Origin: Paenacidovorax caeni
GTDB lineage: Bacteria > Pseudomonadota > Gammaproteobacteria > Burkholderiales > Burkholderiaceae_C
Direction: 5' to 3'
Length of the DNA: 64,000 nt
NCBI RefSeq assembly: GCF_001298675.1
Contig: NZ_CYIG01000005.1
Coordinates: 1-64,000 of the forward strand
A model generated the notes under the pieces. It saw only the letters and a list, made by a program, of their open reading frames with translations, did not search any database and was not told where the DNA came from. Positions 44,727 to 52,627 of this stretch are shown in pieces (the stretch's first letter is position 1; every line of letters begins with the position of its first letter). The translations under genes and the position numbers were made by a program.

Positions 44727-45287
44727 TTAGCGGGGCGTGGCCAGCAGGCGCTGCACGTCGCGGTCGTTGGGCAGTGCGTAGTCGTGGCCGCGGATGATGC
44801 GGCTGTCCTCGGTGCGCACCAGCTTCAGGCTCACGTAGGTGAAGTTGGCGGCCGGCGAGTAGGTGCCCACGAGCACCAGCGAGGCGTTGTAGCTGCGCGC
44901 GATGTCCTTGATCTCGCGCGACAGCAGCAGCTCGCCCGCACCTTCCTTGACGAAGATGTCGCCGCGCAGCTTGACTTCCTTGACGTTGAAGCCGAGGGCG
45001 GCCATCTGCGATGCGTACTGCTCCGACAGCGTGCGACCCAGCGGAGCCGAGCGGCTCAGGTCGTTGACGTTGACCACGGTGGCCACAAGCACGGGCCCGC
45101 CGCCCAGCGCGTTCAGGTCAAACCCGGCCGTCAGCTTGCTGACGGCCTCGCGGCTGTTCTGCAGCAGCGGTGCGGTGGCTGCCTCTTGGTAGGTGGGCTC
45201 GGTGCGCCCCACGTTCTGTGGCGCGCTGTTGCAGCCTGCCAGCACGGCCGCGGCGGCCAAGGTGGAGAGGATGGCCAGGGTCTTCAT
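44727..45287 (-). CDS. FlgO-domain lipoprotein
   Basis: This secreted lipoprotein has 186 aa with a signal peptide ending in the lipobox LAGC (Cys19) and a FlgO-like domain covering the rest: PLGRTLSEQYASQMAALGF, ELLLSREIKDIA, SLVLVGTYSPA. In Vibrio, FlgO is an outer-membrane lipoprotein linked to flagellar retention, but many FlgO-domain proteins are found away from flagellar genes, as here. Asn at position +2 after the cysteine is compatible with outer-membrane sorting. It overlaps the upstream lipoprotein gene by ATGA, so the two are made together and may form one complex. No flagellar gene lies in the window. Confidence 0.75.
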   Translation of the reverse strand: MKTLAILSTLAAAAVLAGCNSAPQNVGRTEPTYQEAATAPLLQNSREAVSKLTAGFDLNALGGGPVLVATVVNVNDLSRSAPLGRTLSEQYASQMAALGFNVKEVKLRGDIFVKEGAGELLLSREIKDIARSYNASLVLVGTYSPAANFTYVSLKLVRTEDSRIIRGHDYALPNDRDVQRLLATPR

Positions 45288-45967
45288 TGCGACACCACCT
45301 TCAGGTTCATGGGACGGTATGCGGCGCCGCGCATGAACAGCGGCGTGTCGGCGTTTTCGAGGTAGTACACGTCGGTCTTGCGTGCCACGTACTGGCCGTT
45401 ACGCGAGACGGTGGTCGTGAGGATCATCTCGGTGTTCGTCGGGCCGCCAGAGTTGATGCTGTTGGCATAGTCGGCGGCAACAGCCAGGCCCAGGCCGGCC
45501 AGGATCTTAGCGTCCACATGCTCGTGGCGCAGGCCGTAGGCGGCGCCTACGCCGGCCGCCAGCATGGTGAACATGCCGGGGATGAAATGCGGGCGGTCGC
45601 TGTTGTGGCGCACCACCTGGGCTTCGTAGGTCACGTCCAGGGTCTGGCCCGGGGCCTGCATCACGGGCGTGCCGCTTTGCACGAACTGGGTGATCAGGAA
45701 GTCGCGGAAGGCGTAGTCAAACGCGCTGGGGTTCGGCGGCAGGGCCACGTACAGCGGTGCGCCCGCGGCGCCCGCCTGGTTGAGCGTGCCCAGCGTCTGG
45801 GCCACCACGTCGCGCGAGACCAGTTCCCAGTGGCCGGCAGAGCGCACCTTCTGCTGGCTGGTGTATTGGAAATTCTCCGCCACGGGGATGGGTGCGTTGG
45901 CGCAGCCCGTCAGCATGGCAGCGGTGCCGACCAGAACGGCCGCGCCGATGGCCTTGGAAATGGACAT
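45284..45967 (-). CDS. Lipoprotein of unknown function, partner of the FlgO-like protein
   Basis: This 227 aa predicted lipoprotein has signal peptide SKAIGAAVLVGTAAMLTGC with lipobox LTGC (Cys22). I do not recognise a named family. The body is soluble with a glycine-rich hydrophobic segment (MFTMLAAGVGAAYGLRH, about 131-147) and a second one (ILAGLGLAVAADYANS). The start has AGGAGG 6 nt upstream, the strongest ribosome-binding site in the neighbourhood. It overlaps the FlgO-domain gene by ATGA. A joint envelope role is inferred from the coupling. Confidence 0.7.
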   Translation of the reverse strand: MSISKAIGAAVLVGTAAMLTGCANAPIPVAENFQYTSQQKVRSAGHWELVSRDVVAQTLGTLNQAGAAGAPLYVALPPNPSAFDYAFRDFLITQFVQSGTPVMQAPGQTLDVTYEAQVVRHNSDRPHFIPGMFTMLAAGVGAAYGLRHEHVDAKILAGLGLAVAADYANSINSGGPTNTEMILTTTVSRNGQYVARKTDVYYLENADTPLFMRGAAYRPMNLKVVSQ

Positions 45968-46180
45968 GGTTCCCTCCTACGGAATTGGAAATGGGTGTGT
46001 CGGGGCCGGATAACGCCGCGACATTGGCGAATGATTTTGGGTGCGAGACTCGCCAAAAAACAAGAGAAAACTACGCTAACTGCGCCAGCCGCTTGGCATT
46101 TGTTGTTTTTGGCCCATGGGAATGGCGATCGGGCGGCATTTTTGTTGCCAGATGTATATGCCGCCCGGGGTGGCGCATTT

Positions 46181-47374
46181 TCAATGGCTGGCGCGGCGCT
46201 CCAGAATTTCAAATGCCGGCAGGGTTTTGCCTTCCAGCACTTCCAAGAATGCACCGCCGCCAGTGGAGATATAGCCCACCTGCTTTTCGATACCGTATTT
46301 GGCAATGGCCGCGAGCGTATCGCCACCGCCGGCAATGCTGAAGGCGCTGGATTGGGCAATGGCCTGGGCGATGGTGCGCGTGCCATTTTCGAACGCCGCG
46401 AACTCGAACACGCCGACCGGGCCGTTCCAGACGATGGTGCCGGCCTGCAGGAGCTGCTGTGCCAGTCGGGCGGCGGTTTCGGGGCCGATGTCGAGGATCA
46501 TGTCGTCGTCGGCCACTGCGGTGGCCGGCTTGACGGTGGCGGGCGCATCGGCCGCGAAGGTTTTGGCGACCACCACGTCGGTGGGGATCGGCACTTCGGC
46601 GCCGCGTGCGGCCATGGCGTCGATCACGGCCTTGGCTTCGCCCACGAGGCCGGGTTCGGCCAGCGATTTGCCGATGTTCAGCCCGGCCGCCAGCATGAAG
46701 GTGTTGGCGATGCCACCGCCGACGATGAGCTGGTCCACGTTACGCGCCAGCGATTGCAGGATGGTCAACTTGGTCGAGACCTTGGAGCCCGCGACAATGG
46801 CGGCGAGCGGGCGCTTGGGGCTTGCCAGCGCCTTGGTGATGGCGTCGATCTCGGCCGCCAGCAGCGGGCCGGCGCAGGCTGTCTTGGCGTACTCCGCGAT
46901 GCCGTAGGTCGTGCCCTCGGCGCGGTGCGCAGTGCCGAAGGCATCGTTCACGTAGATGTCGCACAGCGCGGCCATCTTCTGCGCCAGCTCGGGCTTGTTC
47001 TTCTTCTCGCCGGGGTTGACGCGGCAGTTCTCCAGCAGCACCACCTGGCCGGGCGCGACCTGTACGCCATCGACCCACTGCGCCACCAGCGGCACAGCGC
47101 GGCCCAGCAGCTCCGACAGGCGCTGCGCCACGGGGGCGAGCGAGTCTTCGGGCTTGAATTCGCCCTCGGTGGGGCGGCCCAGATGGCTGGTCACCATCAC
47201 AGCGGCGCCGGCGTCAAGCGCCATCTGGATACAGGGCACGGAAGCGCGGATGCGGGTGTCCTCGGTGATGCGGCCCGCATCGTCCTGGGGCACGTTGAGG
47301 TCGGCACGGATGAAGACGCGCTGGCCCTGGACTTTGCCCTGGGCGCACAGGTCGGAGAAACGCAGAATGTTCAT
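46181..47374 (-). CDS. pgk: Phosphoglycerate kinase
   Basis: This glycolytic/gluconeogenic enzyme interconverts 1,3-bisphosphoglycerate + ADP and 3-phosphoglycerate + ATP. The 397 aa protein has the signature [13 protein letters not shown] at about 19-31, the substrate-binding TSHLGRP, and the nucleotide-binding GGGDTLAAI and [14 protein letters not shown] near the C-terminus. Length is normal. The start MNILRFSDL at 47374 is chosen over a much longer open frame upstream. The other glycolytic genes often linked to it (gap, pyk, fba) are not in the window downstream. Confidence 0.97.
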   Translation of the reverse strand: MNILRFSDLCAQGKVQGQRVFIRADLNVPQDDAGRITEDTRIRASVPCIQMALDAGAAVMVTSHLGRPTEGEFKPEDSLAPVAQRLSELLGRAVPLVAQWVDGVQVAPGQVVLLENCRVNPGEKKNKPELAQKMAALCDIYVNDAFGTAHRAEGTTYGIAEYAKTACAGPLLAAEIDAITKALASPKRPLAAIVAGSKVSTKLTILQSLARNVDQLIVGGGIANTFMLAAGLNIGKSLAEPGLVGEAKAVIDAMAARGAEVPIPTDVVVAKTFAADAPATVKPATAVADDDMILDIGPETAARLAQQLLQAGTIVWNGPVGVFEFAAFENGTRTIAQAIAQSSAFSIAGGGDTLAAIAKYGIEKQVGYISTGGGAFLEVLEGKTLPAFEILERRASH

Positions 47375-47445
47375 GGCGGGAGGTATGGCAAAAAAGCGCG
47401 CACATTGTAGGCGGCGCTGGCCCCGGCCTCCCGTCCCGCTGGCTG

Positions 47446-47784
47446 CTACCAGCCGAGTCCGATATGCAGCGGCAGGTACACCGCCATGCCCACGACGATG
47501 GTGCCGAGGATGCCGCGGCGCCAGAAGTAGTAGCCCGTGGCACACAGCACGGCTGGCCAGCGCGCGTCCTGCAGCGTTTGGATGAGCGCGCCCTGCGTCA
47601 TGAAAATCTCGGGCGCAATCACGGCGGTGAGTGCGGCCAGCGGCGCGTACTTGAGGCCGCGCTTGAGCCAGTCGGGCAGCGGCAACTCGCGCTCCGGAAT
47701 CATGAAGAACGCGCGTGTGACGACGGTGATCACCGCCAAGCCCAGGGTGGCAAGCACGGGTTCGAGCCAGCCGTGGTCCATCAT
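47446..47784 (-). CDS. azlD: AzlD-family branched-chain amino acid exporter subunit
   Basis: This small membrane protein of 112 aa is the partner of AzlC in branched-chain amino acid or azaleucine export. It has three to four hydrophobic segments, including [17 protein letters not shown] near the start and [19 protein letters not shown] at the end; RxFFMIP and [15 protein letters not shown] are typical of AzlD. The start overlaps the AzlC stop by ATGA. A second ATG one codon later is equally possible. Confidence 0.88.
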   Translation of the reverse strand: MMDHGWLEPVLATLGLAVITVVTRAFFMIPERELPLPDWLKRGLKYAPLAALTAVIAPEIFMTQGALIQTLQDARWPAVLCATGYYFWRRGILGTIVVGMAVYLPLHIGLGW

Positions 47785-48593
47785 GGATGGCGCTCCTCGC
47801 GCAGCGGCACCTCGTCGCCTGCCGCGACGCGCTGCAGTTCGTCTTCAGGCAGGGCACTGTCGGCGGGCACCAGCACCACCTCGGGGTGGTGGCGGCGCCG
47901 GTCCACGGCTTCCATCAGCAGGCCCGCTGCGATGGCGGCGGCGATGGCCACGAGGATGTTGAGCTTCAGTGGCAGCGCAAAAGCCGCAATGGCGGCCGTG
48001 GCTGCCACGCCCGTGGCCAGCCAGGTGGCGCGGTCGAACAGCAGCGACAGCAGCACGCCCAGCAGCGCCAGCACGCCCGCGAAGCCCAGTCCCCAGGACA
48101 GCGGCACCCAGTTGGCCAGCAGGATGCCGGCGATGGACGGCACTTGCCAGGCCAGCCAGTTGACGCTGGCGGCACCCCAGAAGTACGGCACCTGGCTCGG
48201 CTCTGGCTGGGGCTTGGGGTAGCGCTTGAGGAAGGCGACGAAGATCACGTCTCCGCTGAAATAGCCGAGGGTGAGCCGCTGGCGCAGCGGCAAGGGCGCG
48301 AAGTAGCTGCGCCACATGTTGCTGAAAATAACGAAGCGCAGGTTCACGCAGGCCGCGGTCAGCCACACAACCCACAGCGGAGCTCCCACGGCCAGCAACG
48401 GCAGCACAGCCAGTTGCGCGCTGCCCGCGTACACCAGCAGCGACATGAGCAGCGCCAGCGCCACCGGCATGCCCGTCTTGACCATGGCCACGCCGGTGAC
48501 CAGTCCCCAGGCGCCCACGCCCAGACCGGTGCCCAGCATGTCGGTGACGCCCTGGCGGAAGGCCGGCTGGCGCAGCAGGGCGGCGGCGTTCAT
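47781..48593 (-). CDS. azlC: AzlC-family branched-chain amino acid exporter subunit
   Basis: This larger membrane subunit of the exporter has 270 aa. Family features are [32 protein letters not shown] and [20 protein letters not shown]. About eight membrane segments are visible, with a polar C-terminal tail of about 40 residues ([20 protein letters not shown]) that is longer than usual. Its start overlaps the fmt stop by ATGA and its stop overlaps azlD by ATGA, so def, fmt, azlC and azlD form one tightly coupled operon. Confidence 0.88.
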   Translation of the reverse strand: MNAAALLRQPAFRQGVTDMLGTGLGVGAWGLVTGVAMVKTGMPVALALLMSLLVYAGSAQLAVLPLLAVGAPLWVVWLTAACVNLRFVIFSNMWRSYFAPLPLRQRLTLGYFSGDVIFVAFLKRYPKPQPEPSQVPYFWGAASVNWLAWQVPSIAGILLANWVPLSWGLGFAGVLALLGVLLSLLFDRATWLATGVAATAAIAAFALPLKLNILVAIAAAIAAGLLMEAVDRRRHHPEVVLVPADSALPEDELQRVAAGDEVPLREERHP

Positions 48594-49552
48594 GCGCCCA
48601 GCACCAGCCCCTGCGGCAAGGCGAAGCCGCGCAGGAACTCGGCGGCGCGCAGGCGCTTGCCACCGGCGCGCTGCAGCACCGTGAGCCGTAGCACGCCCTG
48701 GCCGCAGGCCACGCGCACGCCGGCATCGTCTATAGACAAAATCTGGCCCGAAGCCGCATCAGGCAAGCGCGGGAAGCTATCAATTTCACAGCTCCACAGC
48801 TTGATCGCCTCGCCCTGGGCCTGCGTGCTGGCCCCCGGAAAGGGGTCGAAGGCGCGGATGCGCCGCGCGATGGCTTCGGCTGGCAGCGCCCAGTCGATGA
48901 GCGCCTCGTGCTTGTCGATCTTGTGCGCGTAGGTGACGCCCTCGGCAGGCTGCGGCGTGGCGGTGAGTCCGGTGCCGGCCGCCAGGTCGAGGGCCTGCAC
49001 GATCAGCCGCCCGCCCATGGTGGCCAAGCGGTCGTGCAACGTGGCCGTGGTGTCGGCTGCCGCGATGGGCGTACTTTCCGCCAGCAGCATGGCGCCCGTG
49101 TCCAGGCCTGCGTCCATCTGCATGATGGTCACGCCGGTTTCGGCGTCGCCCGCCTCGATGGCGCGATGGATCGGCGCCGCGCCGCGCCAGCGCGGCAGCA
49201 GGCTGGCGTGGATGTTCAGGCAGCCCAGGCGTGGCAGGTCGAGCACCCACTGCGGCAGGATCAGCCCGTAGGCCGCGACGACCATGGCATCGGGCCGCGC
49301 TGCCTCCAGCGCCGTGCGTGCCGCGGCGGCGTCCGCGGGATGTTTGCCATCCAGGCGCAGGCTCAGCGGCTGCGCCACGGCAATGCCGTGCTGCAGCGCG
49401 CACTGCTTGACGGGTGAGGCCTGCAGTTTCATGCCCCGGCCAGCGGGGCGGTCCGGCTGGGTCAGCACCAGGGGAACCTCGTGGCCCGCCTGCAGCAACT
49501 GCGCCAGTGCCACGCGGGCGAATTCCGGCGTGCCGGCGAAGACCAGCCTCAT
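48590..49552 (-). CDS. fmt: Methionyl-tRNA formyltransferase
   Basis: This enzyme formylates initiator Met-tRNA using 10-formyl-THF. The 320 aa protein opens [16 protein letters not shown] and has the catalytic [16 protein letters not shown] with Asn, His and downstream Asp ([13 protein letters not shown]). The C-terminal OB-like domain carries an in-frame copy of the repeat family: the codons for the [12 protein letters not shown] stretch contain AAGCGCGGGAAGCTATCAAT. It overlaps def (upstream) and azlC (downstream) by ATGA. def-fmt pairing is nearly universal in bacteria. Confidence 0.95.
   Translation of the reverse strand: MRLVFAGTPEFARVALAQLLQAGHEVPLVLTQPDRPAGRGMKLQASPVKQCALQHGIAVAQPLSLRLDGKHPADAAAARTALEAARPDAMVVAAYGLILPQWVLDLPRLGCLNIHASLLPRWRGAAPIHRAIEAGDAETGVTIMQMDAGLDTGAMLLAESTPIAAADTTATLHDRLATMGGRLIVQALDLAAGTGLTATPQPAEGVTYAHKIDKHEALIDWALPAEAIARRIRAFDPFPGASTQAQGEAIKLWSCEIDSFPRLPDAASGQILSIDDAGVRVACGQGVLRLTVLQRAGGKRLRAAEFLRGFALPQGLVLGA
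48757..48789. repeat. AAGCGC/AGCTATCAA repeat inside fmt
   Basis: GGCAAGCGCGGGAAGCTATC followed by AATTTCAC is one arm of the repeat, with two base changes from the copy at 33334-33366. It is in frame and codes for part of the Fmt C-terminal domain (about residues 257-268). Confidence 0.65.
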
Positions 49553-50061
49553 GCGCGTGTGGCCTCGCGCTGCTGCTTGAGCATCTTGGTTTTGATGCGG
49601 TTGCGCTTGAGCGGCGAGAGGTAATCGACGAACACCTTGCCCAGCAGGTGGTCCATCTCGTGCTGCATGCACACGGCCAGCAGGCCCTCGGCCTCGATTG
49701 TGCGCGCGACGCCTTTTTCATCGAGGGCGCGTACGTGCACGGCACTGGAGCGCTCCACGCCGTCGTAGATGCCGGGGACGGAAAGGCAGCCTTCGTCGCC
49801 CACCACCTTCTCGGCGCTGGCCCAGACGATCTCGGGGTTGATCAGCACCAGCGGCTGGTCGCGCTCCTCTGAGGTGTCGATGACCACCACGCGCTCGTGA
49901 ACGTCCACCTGGGTCGCGGCCAAGCCGATACCCTGCGCGTCGTACATGGTGGCCAGCATGTCGCTGACCAGCGATTGGATGCGCGCATCGACAGCTTGCA
50001 CGGGCTGGGCGACTTTGTGCAGGCGCGGATCGGGATAACAAAGAATCGGAAGAATTGCCAT
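49549..50061 (-). CDS. def: Peptide deformylase
   Basis: This metalloenzyme removes the formyl group from new protein N-termini. The 170 aa protein has the three motifs [17 protein letters not shown] (metal-binding Cys) and [12 protein letters not shown] (HExxH variant QHEMDH with the two metal-binding His). It opens [18 protein letters not shown], normal for the type I enzyme. It overlaps fmt by ATGA. It is divergent from the LysM-dprA operon, an arrangement common in betaproteobacteria. Confidence 0.96.
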   Translation of the reverse strand: MAILPILCYPDPRLHKVAQPVQAVDARIQSLVSDMLATMYDAQGIGLAATQVDVHERVVVIDTSEERDQPLVLINPEIVWASAEKVVGDEGCLSVPGIYDGVERSSAVHVRALDEKGVARTIEAEGLLAVCMQHEMDHLLGKVFVDYLSPLKRNRIKTKMLKQQREATRA

Positions 50062-50251
50062 GGCCGAATGGAGAATATGTCGTTATTTTCGCCACTTTTA
50101 CCAAGGCTTGCAGATGCGATTTTCAATAAGCGTTGCCCAATCAAGGCCTTGAGCAGAGAATCTGAGATGATTTGTTATGTATTCAACCGCCATGCTCGCC
50201 CTGCCGGGCATTCCGTGCGGTGCCAGTGAGACAGTGAGAGGGCGTTTTTCC

Positions 50252-51472
50252 ATGCATCAACCAAGCAAGCACAAGGCGGCTGGCGCGTACGCACGCGCGC
50301 TGTGCCTGTTGGCGGCATTGGCCGCCACGGGTGCGGCCACGGCGCAGCAACCGTCGTATCCCGTGACCGCCGCCCAGCGAGCCACGGCCCAGCAGACGGC
50401 GCAAAACGGCATCCCCGTGGCTGAATTGGCCGCCAACGCGCCGGAAACCTACGTGGTCAAGCGCGGAGACACCCTGTGGGGCATTGCCGGCATGTACCTG
50501 CAACGCCCCTGGCGCTGGCCCGAGCTGTGGGGCATGAACCTGCAGGCCGTGGCCAACCCGCACCGCATCTACCCCGGGCAAACGCTCTACCTGGACCGGC
50601 AGGGCGGTTATGCCCGGCTGTCCACTACGCGGCCGGGCTCGACGGAGCCCGAGACGGTGCGCCTCTCGCCGCGCACGCGCACCGAGAGCTTGGCAGATTT
50701 GGCCTTGCCCACGCTCAAGCCGCATTTGATTGAGCCTTTCCTGGTTGAGCCCATCGTGGTGGATGACGGCACCTTTGCCCATGCACCGCGCATTGTGGCC
50801 ACCACGGACGAGCGCGTGCTCATGGCCAGCGGCGACCGGGCTTATGTGCGTGGTGAATCTGGCAAGCCGCTGCTGCGCGAGCCTGGGGAGCCCCGCCGTT
50901 TCCAGGTCTACCGCGATGCGGTGGCGCTCAAGGATCCGCTGACGGGTGACATACTGGGCTACGAGGGGCAGTACCTCGGCAAGGCAGAGCTGATCAAGGG
51001 CGAGGGCCTGGAAGAGTCCTCCGATGGCCGGGGGCATACCGTCGCGGAATACGTTCCGGCCACGGTGATGCTGACCAACACCAAGGAGGATGTGCGGGCC
51101 GGGGATCGGCTGTTGCCCGCGCCTGAGCGCACTTTCTCTAGCTATGTGCCGCATGCGCCGGAAATGGAAGTGGATGCGCGCGTTGTGTCGATTTACGGCA
51201 GTACCAAGGTGCGCTACGCCGCCCAGAACCAAGTGGTGACCATCAACAAGGGAATCGCCGACGGTATCGAGCCCGGCCATGTGCTGCAGATCGTGACCCA
51301 AGGCGACCGCATTCTCGACCAAACCGACCCTGACCGGGCCACGATCAAGCTGCCCAGCGAGCGCAATGGGCTGGCGATGGTGTTCCGCACCTTCGATCGT
51401 GTCTCGTACGTGCTGCTGCTGCAGCTGGGGTCGGGCGTGCGCGTCGGCGACCGGCTCATCAACCCGAACTGA
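50252..51472 (+). CDS. LysM-domain peptidoglycan-binding protein
   Basis: This exported cell-wall-associated protein has 406 aa. It has a signal peptide, AGAYARALCLLAALAATGAA with cleavage near ATAQ (residue about 35), then a LysM domain (about 68-115) with YVVKRGDTLWGIAGMYL and NPHRIYPGQTLYL. The C-terminal 280 residues form a conserved region without a known enzyme motif. It lies 18 bp before dprA and opposite def, a recurrent betaproteobacterial gene set. A structural or targeting role at the peptidoglycan is inferred from LysM alone. The ATG at 50252 has GAGAGGG upstream; an in-frame ATG at 50177 would bury the signal peptide. Confidence 0.87.
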   Translation: MHQPSKHKAAGAYARALCLLAALAATGAATAQQPSYPVTAAQRATAQQTAQNGIPVAELAANAPETYVVKRGDTLWGIAGMYLQRPWRWPELWGMNLQAVANPHRIYPGQTLYLDRQGGYARLSTTRPGSTEPETVRLSPRTRTESLADLALPTLKPHLIEPFLVEPIVVDDGTFAHAPRIVATTDERVLMASGDRAYVRGESGKPLLREPGEPRRFQVYRDAVALKDPLTGDILGYEGQYLGKAELIKGEGLEESSDGRGHTVAEYVPATVMLTNTKEDVRAGDRLLPAPERTFSSYVPHAPEMEVDARVVSIYGSTKVRYAAQNQVVTINKGIADGIEPGHVLQIVTQGDRILDQTDPDRATIKLPSERNGLAMVFRTFDRVSYVLLLQLGSGVRVGDRLINPN

Positions 51473-51490
51473 TCGTTCCAGGCGCTTGCG

Positions 51491-52627
51491 ATGGAGCGCA
51501 GCGAACTGGACGCCTGGCTGCGCCTGACCCTTACGCCAGGGGTGGGCAACCACACGGTGCGCCGGTTGCTCGCGCTGTGTGGGTTGCCCGAGCAGGTGTT
51601 CCAGCAGCCTGCGCTATGGCATGGCCATGTCACTGCGGCCCAGGCGCGTGCGTTGGCCGTGGAGCCCGAGGGGCTGGCTGCGCTGGCCGAGACCACGTGG
51701 CAATGGCTGCACGGCGCGGCCGATGGTGTGGGGCGCAGGGTCCTCACCTTGGCGGATGCTGCATACCCGGTGCTGCTGCTGGCAACGGAAGACCCGCCGC
51801 CGCTGCTTTACGTGATGGGGCCAGAGCAGGTACTGGACCGCCCCTTGTTTTTCCCAGACCCGTGCTTGGCGGTGGTGGGCAGCCGCAGCCCCACCGCCCA
51901 GGGGGCCCTGCATGCACGTCAGTTTGCCAAGGCGCTTCGGGAGGCTGGGCTGTGCATCGTTTCCGGCATGGCTTTGGGCGTGGATGCTGCAGCGCATGAA
52001 GGTGCGCTGGAGGACGTGCCCGAGGGTTGCCTGGCGACCATCGCGGTTGTGGGTACCGGGCTCGACCGGGTCTATCCCAGCCGGCACCGCGCCTTGGCGC
52101 ACCGCATCGCGCGCCAGGGCCTGCTGGTTAGCGAGTACCCTTTGGGTACGCCACCGCTGGCGGCCAATTTTCCCAAGCGCAACCGCATCATCGCCGGGTT
52201 ATCGCAGGGCACGCTGGTCGTCGAGGCGGCGCTGCAATCGGGCTCCCTCATCACCGCCCGCCTGGCGGCTGAGCAGGGGCGCGAGGTGTTTGCGATCCCC
52301 GGATCCATACAGTCGCCGCAGGCCCGCGGGTGCCATGCCCTGATACGCCAGGGGGCCAAGCTGGTGGAGACGATCCAGGATGTGCTGGAGGAGTTGCAGC
52401 TGCAGGTTCCTGCAGCGGTGGCGCTGCCGACCGCCGCCGCAGAGGCCCCGCAGAGCGACGAACCACTGCTGTCCGCCATGGGCTGGGATCCGATAGGACT
52501 GGATGCACTGATCGCCCGCACGGGCATGGACGCTCCCGCCTTGCAAGTGGCGCTGCTGGAGTACGAACTCGCGGGCCGGGTCGCGCGCCTGCCTGGGGGG
52601 AGTTTTCAGCGCATGGCGCTTAGTTGA
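51491..52627 (+). CDS. dprA: DNA-processing protein DprA (Smf)
   Basis: This RecA-loading protein protects incoming single-stranded DNA in natural transformation. The 378 aa protein has an N-terminal SAM-like helical domain (LRLTLTPGVGNHTVRRLL), a Rossmann-type DNA-binding core with VVGSRSPTAQG, VSGMALGVDAAAHEGAL, VVGTGLDRVYP, FPKRNRIIAGLS and ESA-type VEAALQSGSLITARLA, and a C-terminal winged helix (DPIGLDALIARTGMD). It is complete. Its 3' end overlaps the convergent DUF1631 gene by 8 bp. No other competence gene is in the window. Confidence 0.95.
   Translation: MERSELDAWLRLTLTPGVGNHTVRRLLALCGLPEQVFQQPALWHGHVTAAQARALAVEPEGLAALAETTWQWLHGAADGVGRRVLTLADAAYPVLLLATEDPPPLLYVMGPEQVLDRPLFFPDPCLAVVGSRSPTAQGALHARQFAKALREAGLCIVSGMALGVDAAAHEGALEDVPEGCLATIAVVGTGLDRVYPSRHRALAHRIARQGLLVSEYPLGTPPLAANFPKRNRIIAGLSQGTLVVEAALQSGSLITARLAAEQGREVFAIPGSIQSPQARGCHALIRQGAKLVETIQDVLEELQLQVPAAVALPTAAAEAPQSDEPLLSAMGWDPIGLDALIARTGMDAPALQVALLEYELAGRVARLPGGSFQRMALS

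Noticed and set aside
46181-47857. An extended 558-codon version of pgk
   Set aside because: The extra N-terminus covers azlD in another frame and is Arg/Ala-rich; the enzyme family starts at MNILRFSDL.
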